From Cordilura impudica (lineage: Eukaryota > Arthropoda > Insecta > Diptera > Scathophagidae): a stretch of DNA of 64,000 nt. The translations under genes and the position numbers were made by a program. Location: contig OY821518.1 of the NCBI GenBank assembly GCA_963682025.1, positions 16,715,922 to 16,779,921 of the forward strand. The letters are read 5' to 3'. The notes under the pieces are model-generated. The model did not search any database and was not told the origin of the DNA. It saw nothing but the letters and a program-made list of their open reading frames with translations. Positions 11,167 to 20,888 of this stretch are shown one piece after another. The stretch's first letter is position 1; each line of letters opens with the position of its first letter.

Positions 11167-13030
11167 ATATATGGGGGGTTTCATGTCAAGTGCACCAACT
11201 TTTGAAACCGATGTCTTCCGATCGGGATGAAATTTGCATCAAGGTTAGTCCTATTGGATAGTAGTTTAGACACAATTTTTCAATAAGATCGGTCCGGATC
11301 TCTCTGAGTTAGGGGGGATCAAAAAGTTGACATTTTGGCCAAACAGGTGTTTTTTCTCATCCATGTAACTTATTACCTATTGTTCTTAGAAAATTTTCTC
11401 CCAAATAGTTTAGATAGCTATTTCTTCAATATTTCGGAAAAAAATACAAAAAAAAAAAAAAAAAAAAAAATTTTTTAGACTTTTTTTTTGCTAAATTAAA
11501 GCATTTTTTGCCTTTTTTTTCAAAAAGGGCATTATTTTTTTTTTTTTTTCATAAGAAAGCTTAGAATTTTTCCTTTAAGAGCTTTTTGGTCGCTTAGGGG
11601 GATGGGAGTGGGATATCTATCAAAATAAATGTTTTGTAACTCAAGACAACGGTTTTTCAATTTTTCACAAATGCACTATTTTGAATTTTTTCCTATTTGT
11701 GTGTAAAACCTTACAAATAAAACTTATACTGAGAAACTAGACAAAGTAACCTTTCCGAAGGTATGTAACATACCTTCATAACATAACAAGAAGAAAATGG
11801 TTCTCTGTAACCTGAAGGAGTTATTTGCAATATTTCAATCTGAACACGAGGATGTTAGAATTGGCTTCACGAAATTAACCCAAATGAGGCCAAAACATTG
11901 CGTTTTGGCAGAAAGCAGCGGAACTCACACAGTACGCGTTTGTATTTACCATGAAAATGTTAAACTGATGTTAAAGGAAATCAACGTAAAGTATTTAACA
12001 GATGATTCGGCAGAAGATTTACACGATTACCGCGATTGCCTTAAATTGACTATGTGTCCTATTGTAACAACTTCTTGCCACTTAGGTGAATGTACCAATT
12101 GCCCGAAAACCACATTCATCAAAGAAAATTTAATCAACTCTTTAGAACGAGAATATATAGAGGAGGTCAAATTTGATTCTTGGATTCAGACTGACAGATG
12201 CACATTGAAAACAATCATTTTAAATATGGATGATTTTGTGGAAGAAATGTGTACAGGATTGCTAAACTTGAGAAACCATGACTTTTTAGTCAAAGAGCAA
12301 TTATCATTCTTCATTATTATTATTATTATTATTATTATACATTATTATTAAAAATAAATAAAAAATAATAATTTTTCAACATTTCTATAGAAAAAAAGCG
12401 ATTTTTTTCCTGAGGTTAACATAGTCTGGGTATTACAGTATAGAGGGTATAAAATTTTAGTTAGGTATGTTATATACCTTCAGAAAGTTTACTTTGTCTA
12501 GTTTCTCAGTATAAGTTTTATTTGTAAGGTTTTAGACACAAATAGGAAAAATTCAAAATAATGCATTTGTGAAAAACCGTTGTCTTGAGTTACAAAACAT
12601 TTATTTTGATAGATATCCCACTCCCATCCCACTAAGCGACCAAAAAGCTCTTAAAGGAAAAATCCTAAACTTTCTTATGAAAAAAAAAATGCCCTTTTTG
12701 GAAAAAAAGGCAAAAAATGCTTTAATTTAGCAAAAAAAAAGTCTACAAATTTTTTTTTTTTTAAGTATTTTTTTCCGAAAAATTGAAGAAATAGCTATCT
12801 AAACTCTTTGGGAGAAAATTTTCTAAGAACAATAGGTAATAAGTTACATGGATGAGAATAGACACCTGTTTGGCCAAAATGTCAAATTTTGATCCCCTCT
12901 AACTCAGAGAGATCCGGACCGATATTGTTGAAAAATTGTGTCTAAACTACTATCCTTGGTGTAAATTTCATCCCGATCGGAAGACATCGGTTTCAAAAGT
13001 TGGTGCACTTGACATGAAATCCCCCATATA
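11167..13030. mobile_element. Long-inverted-repeat DNA element carrying an ORF
   Basis: The ends ATATATGGGGG and CCCCCATATAT open inverted arms of roughly 570-620 bp (about 11167-11790 and 12455-13030). Shared blocks include TCATGTCAAGTGCACCAACT, GATGTCTTCCGATCGGGATG, ATCCGGACCGAT, TTGTCTTGAGTTACAAAACA and TTTCTCAGTATAAGTTTTAT. The arms flank a single ORF (11797-12351) starting directly inside the left arm. The arms are still highly similar, so the element is young or has been converted. A Helitron (13031-13449) abuts the right end exactly. Confidence 0.85.
11797..12351 (+). CDS. Element-encoded Cys/His-rich protein of unknown function (possibly truncated)
   Basis: 184 codons with an ATG just inside the left inverted arm and a TAA before the right arm. 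The protein has MRPKHCVLAESSGTHTVRVC, YHENVKLML, LHDYRDCLKLTMC and a cluster CHLGECTNCP, giving several Cys/His that could bind metal. Similar RPKHCVLAGSSGTH-type motifs occur, as I recall, in many uncharacterised repetitive proteins of arthropods and cnidarians; I cannot name the transposon superfamily. Those proteins are usually much longer, so this looks like an N-terminal piece. Its last residues (LSFF then nine Ile, then HYY) come from an ATT microsatellite at about 12312-12349, suggesting the original 3' part was lost. Its placement between the arms argues it belongs to the element. Confidence 0.6.
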   Translation: MVLCNLKELFAIFQSEHEDVRIGFTKLTQMRPKHCVLAESSGTHTVRVCIYHENVKLMLKEINVKYLTDDSAEDLHDYRDCLKLTMCPIVTTSCHLGECTNCPKTTFIKENLINSLEREYIEEVKFDSWIQTDRCTLKTIILNMDDFVEEMCTGLLNLRNHDFLVKEQLSFFIIIIIIIIIHYY

Positions 13031-13449
13031 TCTATAATATAATTAGGCATGGCAGTTTTAATCCTATTTTGGCCAAACATCTCTCATTTTAAAGATATTT
13101 CTTTTTAGCTATCCACCAGATTTACAGATTTTTAAATTTTTATGTTTTTGAAGTAAAATGCATTTAAAGTTGCTACTAACTCATACATAAAATTATACAA
13201 TGCTGTGTTTATTAAATTTGTAAATGTGGTTGCAGAAAGCTGTGTGTTGAATTGAATAATTTTGGACATTAACAAAAATAATTTTGGACATAAACCAATA
13301 ACGCCAATAACAACAATAAAAAGTTTTGAACTGTGAATTAGCTAAATTTGATTAGCATACCTTTAGGGTCTTTATAAAATTATTTATTAAATGAAAAAAT
13401 AAAATTTCCTAGAATTTGCACTCGAATTTCGAGGGCTGGTATCTGCTAG
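13031..13449 (+). mobile_element. Non-autonomous Helitron, copy H3
   Basis: Starts TCTATAATATAATTAGGC after an A and ends with CTCGAATTTCGAG, 12 nt, then CTAG at 13446-13449 before a T. Somewhat longer than its sisters at about 419 bp. It begins on the base after the right end of the inverted-repeat element, whose terminal ATATA supplied the A|T target. Confidence 0.85.
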
Positions 13450-13607
13450 TATTTGTAGATAGTTTTACTGGATAAAGATCCAGACTAGGTTTAGTTAAAA
13501 TAAGATAATTAAATTTAATTATTGTTGTAAAAACATATTGTAAATAATAAGATGACACAATTGTGAGGATAGAAAGAAACGTGATGTTGTGCCTGAATAC
13601 CACAAGT

Positions 13608-14350
13608 CTGTGGTTTCTGGAATAACCGCGTATGTCATAAAATCAAAATGTTCAGGGGAGCCAAAAAACGTTATATTTGAAATTATGGGCTCGATATAAA
13701 GTTTTTAGAGCTTTTTATTTAACAGTCCTGTAGATATGGGCAATAAATACTTTATATAAAATTTTGAGTCAAAAATCTTCAGAGGAATAGATCCTAGAGA
13801 AGGACGAAAAAACAATATGTAAATAACACTTAAAATATGTGCAGGTAAAACAACTTATGTCGACAAACGCCGTTTTCTGTGAAAAACAAAACTACCAATG
13901 CAACCACCCATGTAGACATAAGTTGTTGTTGCTTGAAAAATGGATTTTTTTGTTCGTCAACAAAAACGGGAGTTAGGATGAGAATATAACAACGTATCTA
14001 GAATAATAGTGGCAAAAAATAACAGAAATAAACACACAAGTTTTTATAAGTGGTTATAAACTAAAAAATAATCCAAAATTATTTTGCATTTTTTTCATTA
14101 ATAACAACGTATCGTTTTCTGAGAAAATAATTTATCAGCGATCAAACGTAGGTTGACATACATACGTCGATAGTGCTGCAAATTAATGTAATAAACATTT
14201 AAGTTACGTCGTTATTTAAAGAAAAAAAACTCACAAATGGTCTATATTTTTTCTAAAAAAATTTAACACATGTAAAGAGCGTTAAAAATTAATATATTTG
14301 GCATCGTTCACTCAAAAATGGACACACATGGTTATTCCAGAAAACCACAG
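13608..14350. mobile_element. Inverted-repeat-bounded segment, unknown family
   Basis: CTGTGGTTTCTGGAATAACC at 13608-13627 is matched by GGTTATTCCAGAAAACCACAG at 14330-14350. Inside, AACAACTTATGTCGACA (about 13851) and TGTAGACATAAGTTGTT (about 13912) form a smaller hairpin. No coding sequence. The 20-bp ends suggest a small DNA element; no clear target duplication is visible. Confidence 0.5.
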
Positions 14351-14623
14351 AAATATGATATCAGTTTTTCCTTTAAAAATGTGAAATTTAGTAACTTTTA
14401 TTTTGTAAAAGGAACGTATAAATTCGATCAGAAATCTTTAATTAAAGTGGAATTATATGCTAAATAAAAAATATTAACCATCACGTGGCCGCATGTGAGC
14501 CCTTATTAAAAGACACAATTAAACTTATTTCATTTTACAGCGCATTTCCAATTTTTTTTAATTCTCTTTTGCGCAAATAGCACGCAAGAGAACTCACAAT
14601 CACTGAATACTGGGAAAAAAATC

Positions 14624-14957
14624 ATGTGAGTCCGATCACAGGGAAGATGTGTAAACATCTAGTAATTAAAAATTTTTTTGTCATTTTTTAAAATCAAACA
14701 GAAAGCGTCATCTATTTATCACTTATAGCAAAAACTGTTTCAGTTAATTCAACAACCCTTTGCTGTAAAACGTTAAAAATATCCCAATATAAACGTATAT
14801 AAGTGATACATAGATGACGCTTTTAAAAAAGTGACATTAAAAAAACAATGTTATATCATAATTTTTTCACCAATACAATCATAAGTCACACAGCGTTATC
14901 TGCTTCAGCTCACACCGATATGAGTTACGCTGTTTTTGTGATTGTATTGTGAAATAG
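14624..14957. mobile_element. Array-free member of the array-bearing family, copy d
   Basis: Starts ATGTGAGTCCGATCACAGG, then GATGTGTAAACATC, the cgtcatctatttatcactta box, a second partial arm (aagtgatacatagatgacgc), and ends with ttttcaccaatacaatcata and gtgattgtattgtgaaatag. The TTTTTCAT array is absent. The cacaccgata block is duplicated near 14908-14925. Confidence 0.65.
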
Positions 14958-15444
14958 AAAAAAAACAGAAAAAAATTTAGATCTCACAATCGGTATAGCT
15001 AGGTCTGAAATGGTTAATACCATCATGACGCGGTGACTTTCTACAATTTAACTAATTTATTTCTACTTAAACTTCATCTATCAGGTGGTTGAATGTTTCA
15101 ACAACATCATCCAGTTCTTTTGCTGATTTTAAAATCGATAAATGATAAAGGTTTTTTTTTATCGATAATTTCATTTTTATAATATTTTGCAATCATTACC
15201 TGCGCTGTATATTTTAGTTTTTTCTGTGTAACTTACATAATATGTAGATAAGCTAATGCCAAAACAATAACGAAAAATAAGATGTTTTTTTAATTGATTA
15301 CTTAAGGGTTTTTCTTTCAATACCATGAAATTTTTAGAGTTACTTGGCTTATTATTAGATCCATCTAAGAACCAAATTTGAATTCGAGCAATCCCTATTG
15401 TTTATCTGTCTGTGAAAGTTTTAATGCATACAGTTTTATTTATA
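14958..15444. other. No recognisable gene
   Basis: AT-rich spacer. I see no motif or long frame. Confidence 0.5.
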
Positions 15445-15820
15445 CTAGCAGACTCCAGCCCTCGAAATTCGAGTGCAAATTCTAGGAAATTCTATTTTTC
15501 CCTTAAATAAAGACCCTAAAGTTATGCTAACCAATTATAGCCAATTTGCAAATCAACACAAAAACCAAAATCATTTTTATTACAAACACATTAACATATT
15601 TAATAAACACACACATAGCATTGTATAATTTTATGTATGTGTTAAGAGCAACTTTAAATGCAATTTACTCAAAATAAAGGAAAAATTCAAAAATCTGTAA
15701 ATCTGCAAAACGGCTAAAAAGAAATACCTTTCAAATAATATACGTTTGGTGAAAATCGGGATAAAACGGTAGAACAAAACATCGGTCACAAGAAATCGCC
15801 TAGCCTATTAATATTATAGA
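15445..15820 (-). mobile_element. Non-autonomous Helitron, copy H4
   Basis: Minus-strand copy with all canonical marks: 5' TCTATAATATTAATAGGC after A, hairpin CTCGAATTTCGAG, 12-nt spacer, CTAG, then T. About 376 bp. It is the best-preserved member together with H5. Confidence 0.88.
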
Positions 15821-16918
15821 TTTCCCAATTTACACTTTTAATTGCAAAGAATTTTTCAAGTACATGAAATTGTAATATTGAATATTGTTTTAGTTTTTAT
15901 TTTTCTATGTTTTTTCACATAATAATCAATTTTAGTTATCTCCGGTGATGACAAAAAGTGCAAATTTATTTCTTCTACTCATCATACGTATTTGGGGAAC
16001 GCATTGCATTTAGAATATCGAAAGTGAATCAACGATTGTTGCAAAGAAAACCACAGGAGCAGCAAAAAAGAAAACATTTTCAATTTTATAGGGGAGCTAA
16101 AACCACCCCATTCTCTAGCTTTGGCTGACTGGGAATAAAAATACCTTCATTATGCTTTTGTCCTTTCCTTGTTGACATTTTAGTATCATTTCAAACAATT
16201 GAATTTGAGTATGAGTCTGTTTACTTACCAAAGAATGTGGGTTAAATATCGATCTTTTTTTTTTTTGGCTTTGTTATACAGCCATAGAGTGTATTCGTTC
16301 TACAACACTAAAGTCCACACTATTCAAGAGTCAAATATTAAACAATATGTGGTTAAATTGTATGAAAAAGTTTAGAAATTATATTAACAAGGTCTCTTTT
16401 GTAGTCCTGTTTGAAAAAAATTTATTCCAAGAATATACTTATGTACATAAATATTATTTTATTTTTAATCACATTATACTGTTTTGTGTTGTTTTTTTTA
16501 TGTCTTGCGGAATTTATTTCATGTTTTAGCTTGTTATTATGTTGAGCTAAATCTATAGTTTACTGCAGAGACTTGACTGACATTACAAATGATTTCCCCA
16601 ACCATTAGCAATAAATAATAGTCTCAAATGAACATATTGAAGAACATCTAAGCAGCGGATTATATTTCTTGTATGTTCTCTATGCAATCCATTTTAAATC
16701 AATCAATTATTTATTTATACAAAATTTTCGGATTACTTTATATCCTTAAAGCTAACATTCGAGCAGGATGATAGATGATGGAGATACATCAACTGACATC
16801 TAAATATACGTATGCTCCTTATGAGTAGTTATTCTACGAATTAAGGGTATATTTCTTCGTTCAAGTGTGATGCATGCGAATCATAAAAATCTGTTAATGC
16901 AGGGTGTGTAAAAATCTT
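15821..16918. other. No recognisable gene
   Basis: AT-rich. A 60-codon frame at 16347-16529 is Phe/Ile/Tyr-rich without motif. I see no repeats or RNA genes. Confidence 0.5.
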
Positions 16919-18375
16919 CATTATACCCTACACCACATGTGGGCAGGGTATAATGAGTTTGTGCTAATGTCTGTAACTACCAAAAGTATTTGACCTAGAT
17001 GTATCTTTTATTATACCGATCGAGGCAGAATCAGTACGTCTGTCTGTCCGTCTGGTGTAACTTATAGATCTCGGTAAAATTTGGTTTGTGTGTGTTTATT
17101 AGGGACTATTTTTGGAATACTGATAAATGGATGTAATTAACATACACAAACCCAATTTGACCGAAATCTGTATGGTAATTTGAATATTATGGCAATTAAA
17201 GTCGATCTCATAAGGGTCATATGAACGGGGACTAGATCTAAACATGAACCGATTTTCACCAATTTTAACCTCTTCACTACCAATGGGACATATATGTCCA
17301 ATTTTTATTTTTTTCTTATATTTTCCACATTTTCCAAAGCTGACTTGAGTCGACAGAGCTTTCAGACATACCCAAAAAAAATGGCACGTGTATTATCAGG
17401 ACCTAAGACGGTGTGACCCCAAAGTCTGAAAATTGTGTTTTTTTAAGATATTTGGATATCATTAATTTAGATGTTATTGAACCGAAAACATTAAGATTTA
17501 GATATAACATGGACCAGTATTTATGGTTTGCAGAAACACCAAAATATTTGGAATCGGTTTATTATTCAGCAAAATTCAGTACGGGTAAAACAGATGTTTT
17601 ATAGTTTTATATTTTTATTAAATTAAAAAAATTCATAATATTAAATCAACAATTAATTAAACTATAAATAAAAAGTCTTAGAAAATGATTAATTCTAAAT
17701 ATCTCAAAAATATAAAATCTTCGAAGCAATTACAGTTTTTTTTTACAAAAGGAACAATTTTCCTTTTCATTTTTAGTACAAACTAAAAAAGTAGTAATCG
17801 ATTCTCTGTGATCTATATTTAAGAATTTACAACAAATACAAAACCAAAGCTACAGTTATTTATGTAAAAAATAAAAAACACAAATCACTGACTTGCCTTC
17901 AGCGGAGTAAATTAGTTGCTAATTTTGACTGTTGACGACCAATGGGATATATATGGCCCATGGATTTTTTCCTTGAAGGAATTTAAAAAAAATATTTTTG
18001 ACGACACTTTTATTTAGAAATGGTGGGTCGTTACGTACGAATCCACAAAAAAAAAAAAAAAAAATTTTCCAGCAGTTTAGGTTTGGTCGTGAAAGGGTTA
18101 ATAGCGTTTGTCCCATGGCCGATAGAAGTTTATATATAAAATTTCATCAAAATATATTTATATATATGCGACCTGTAGTTTGATTACAAGGTTTACATGG
18201 ACATACAGGTGGACGGACGGACGGACAGACGGACGGAAGGACATCGCTACATCGACTCAGAAAGTGATCCTGGCTCGATCAGTATAATAAAAGATGGGTC
18301 CAGATGAAGTATTTTTGGTAGTTCCAAACATTAGCACAAAATTATTATACCCTGACCTCCTAGTGGTATAGCGTA
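16919..18375. mobile_element. Helentron-like repeat, rearranged copy S10
   Basis: The segment opens in minus orientation (ttataccctacaccacatgt, cattctgactc/cgatcg region, gtctgtctgtccgtctgg). It then switches near 17090 to plus orientation (gatgtaattaacatacacaa, accgattttcaccaatttt, later gcgtttgtcccatggccgat, GACG repeats at about 18213-18238, tagtggtatagcgta). Two partial copies are thus joined head to head, or one copy is internally inverted. A TTAA-flanked piggyBac-like element (17269-18097) interrupts it. Confidence 0.7.
17269..18097 (-). mobile_element. piggyBac-like element with TTAA target duplications
   Basis: TTAA at 17265-17268 and again at 18098-18101 flanks a segment whose ends read CCTCTTCACTACCAATGGG and, inverted, CCCTTTCACGACC. 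The host repeat reads through cleanly once it is removed (accgattttcaccaattt + aatagcgtttgtccc). Subterminal palindrome-like boxes ACCAATGGGACATATATG and CCAATGGGATATATATGG occur near both ends. On the minus strand at about 17735-17850 a Cys-rich stretch reads TTFLVCTKNEKENCSFCKKK. It resembles the Cys-rich C-terminus of piggyBac transposases and points to a deletion derivative of an autonomous element. Confidence 0.72.
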
Positions 18376-18735
18376 TCTATAATATTAATAGGTATGGCGA
18401 TTTCTTGTGACCGATATAAAAATTTTAGTTACCAACCGACTTTGACCAAAAATATCCCATTTGAAAGGTATTTCTTTTTAGCTATCCACCATATTTACAG
18501 ATTTGTGTCGTCTGGATCATTTTTTGGAGTAAAATGCATTTAAAATTACTTCTAACACATACATAAAACACATATTTAAGCTTCAAATAAAAAACTGTGC
18601 AATGCTGTGCCTTTAGGCTCTTATGAAATTATTTATTAACAAAGCCAGTTTTATATCATCTGTATGTTGTAATTGAATGAAAATATAAATTTTCCTAGAA
18701 TTTTCACTCGAGTTATGAGGGCTGAGCTCTGCTAG
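18376..18735 (+). mobile_element. Non-autonomous Helitron, copy H5
   Basis: 5' TCTATAATATTAATAGG after A at 18375 and 3' CTAG at 18732-18735 before T, with a decayed hairpin (CACTCGAGTTATGAGGGCTG). About 360 bp. It is inserted at the very end of the Helentron-like repeat S10. Confidence 0.83.
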
Positions 18736-18944
18736 TTAAAATTAATGTCAATGCCATTCAAATTTGATTTATGCTTATTTTCTATATATAATTAATTCCA
18801 CCTAAGAGCCTTTCTCTAATTTTAATTTTTCTATATCGAGCCGCCATTTTTTTTTTTTTGAGATGACAATTTCATTGTCACAGACCATTTTAGATCGCTC
18901 TGCACTAGCGCCCTATATTGAAATATCTCACGTTTAGTGTCTCA

Positions 18945-19448
18945 AAAAGACATGCGTGAAAATAATCGAAAAAATAGTAAAAGATCAATTGGAGCAGTAT
19001 ATAGAAAACTTTTTCATGCCAAACATCAGTTAATTACCTAATAAACAGATGAAAAAGAAAAAGAAAAATTGGGTCAATCTTTTTAGGCTTTAAACGAGCA
19101 TTCGCAACGATAGACAGAACTATGCTACATCAAAAATTATGTGGATACTGCAACCAGGACATAGAACTGAAATTGTTTAAAACATACCTAACAAACAGAA
19201 AACAAATCACGAAAGTAAATAACATTAAATCTAATATAATAAATAATGATTATAGAATACCACAGGGATCAATCTTAGGAGCGTTATTATTTATCATATA
19301 CATAAATGATATGCAGATACTAAATTTTGCTGAAGCAGATTTAGATAGACAATGCTATGACAATCTAAATCAAGACATGGAAAATGTTGATGATGAGTGC
19401 ACAAAAATGAACAAACTAAAAATGCTTAAATTAAATACAATTAAAACA
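18945..19448 (+). pseudogene. Non-LTR retrotransposon (LINE) reverse transcriptase fragment
   Basis: Frames read VKIIEKIVKDQLEQYIEN, then FKRAFATIDRTMLHQKL, LFKTYLTNRKQITKVNN, RIPQGSILGALLFIIYINDM and DLDRQCYDNLNQDMENVDD. These are reverse-transcriptase blocks of a LINE, with RIPQGS the fingers/palm motif. The catalytic YADD block, expected between INDM and the ADLDR segment, is deleted, and the motif A Asp is altered (RAFATID). The upstream part has stops. The 3' end is cut by the Helentron-like repeat starting at 19446. Confidence 0.75.
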
Positions 19449-20048
19449 AGTAAGAAAGTTATAGTCGGTCTAGACCGACTATACGATACCCCTATACCAT
19501 GGTTTAGAGACCCTATCGCTTCGCTATAATTGGATATAGAAAATAAGCATAAACCAAATTTGAGGGGAATTGTTTTTAATTTTTTTGGCTGCAGATATGA
19601 AAAAGTTCATATCGGGTGCTATACTTATGTGGGGACTAGGTCGAAAAATAACCCGATCCTGACCATATTTGGTAAAGTAACTTATATTTTGAAAAAATAT
19701 AAACTAACCAAATTTGAGAAACATCTGTGCAACATTTTTGTTTTTTGATAGATTTAAGTGAAGATCGGGAAGCAGCTCTATATGGAACCTATGACTAAGA
19801 ATTGTACTATAGGGATTATTTTTATACTACTGATTAATGGATATAATAAACACATACAAACGCAATAACAAGTTTGATTACAGACGGACGGACATCGCTA
19901 AATCGACTCAGAAAGTGATTCTGAGTATGAAAGTGATTCTGAGTCGATCGGTATAATAAAAGATGGGTCTAGGTCAAATATTTTTGGTAGTTACAAACAG
20001 CAGCAGAAAGTCATTATACCCAAACCACATGGTGGTATAGGGTATAAT
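19446..20048 (+). mobile_element. Helentron-like repeat S1 (internally deleted)
   Basis: Starts acaagtaagaaagttatagt and has the long palindrome made of TATAGTCGGTCT and its reverse complement, then ATACCCCTATACCATGG. It ends TGGTATAGGGTATAA. About 200 bp of the middle, between the tacaaacg region and gtttgattacag, is missing relative to S2. The frames within it are not genes. Confidence 0.85.
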
Positions 20049-20057
20049 TATTAAGAA

Positions 20058-20846
20058 ACAAGTAAGAAAATTATAGTCGGTCTAGACCGACTATACGATA
20101 CCCTATACCATGCGTTTAGAAACCATAAGAGATAGGCCCAACTAACTGGACATTGAAAATAAGCAAAAACCAAATTTGAGTGTGATTTTTATTAATTTTT
20201 TTGGCTGCAGATATGAAAAAGTTCATATCGGATGCTATATCTATAAAGGGACTAGGTCCAAAAATGGACCGATCCTGATCATGTTTGGTAAAGTCTCTTG
20301 TATTTTGCAAAAATATGTACAAACAAAATTTGAGAAGAATCAGTGCAATATTTTTGTTTTTTAATAGATTTAAGTGAAGATCGGGAAGCAGCTCTATATG
20401 GGGTCAAAGGGATCATTTTTGGACTATTCATTAGTGGATGTAATGAACGCATACAAACCCAATTTGAGTAAGATCTATATGACAATTTGGATCTTATGGC
20501 AATTTATGTCGATTTCATATGGGTAATTTGTATGGGGGCTAGGTCTGAACATGGACCGATTCTCACCAATTTCAATAGCGTTCATCCCATGGCCGATAAA
20601 AGCTTATATACCAAATTTCGTCAAAATATATTCATATTTGCGACCTACAGTTTGATTACAAGCTTTACATGGACACACAGACGGACGGACGGACGGACGG
20701 ACGGACGGACATTGTTAAATCAACTCAGAAAGTGATTCTGATTTGATCGGTATAATTAAAGATGGGTCTAGGTCAAATATTTTTGGTTGTTACAAACAGC
20801 AGCACAAAGTCATTATACCCAAACCACATAGTGGTATAGGGTATAA
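20058..20846 (+). mobile_element. Helentron-like repeat S2 (full length)
   Basis: Reference copy of the family, about 790 bp. One terminus has a 24-bp perfect palindrome (TATAGTCGGTCT plus its reverse complement), about 12 nt from the end. Next comes the subterminal box ATACCCTATACCATG, then a body without conserved coding, then a GGAC tetranucleotide array (about 20682-20708). The other terminus has the inverted box TGGTATAGGGTATAA. Subterminal inverted repeats, a central short tandem array and one terminal hairpin are the layout described for Helentron-associated elements such as DINE-1. Assignment is inference. It lies 10 bp after S1. Confidence 0.8.
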
Positions 20847-20888
20847 AAAACAATCGTAAATGTTAAAGAATATTTAACGGAACAAATA

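Noticed and set aside
13851..13930. Small hairpin as a possible microRNA precursor
   Set aside because: Arms of 17 bp around a loop of about 45 bp lie in an inverted-repeat element; the stem is too short for a convincing precursor without small-RNA data.
20116..20735. Many 60-90-codon frames in each Helentron-like copy
   Set aside because: They appear on both strands in every copy, overlap each other and carry no constraint visible between copies.
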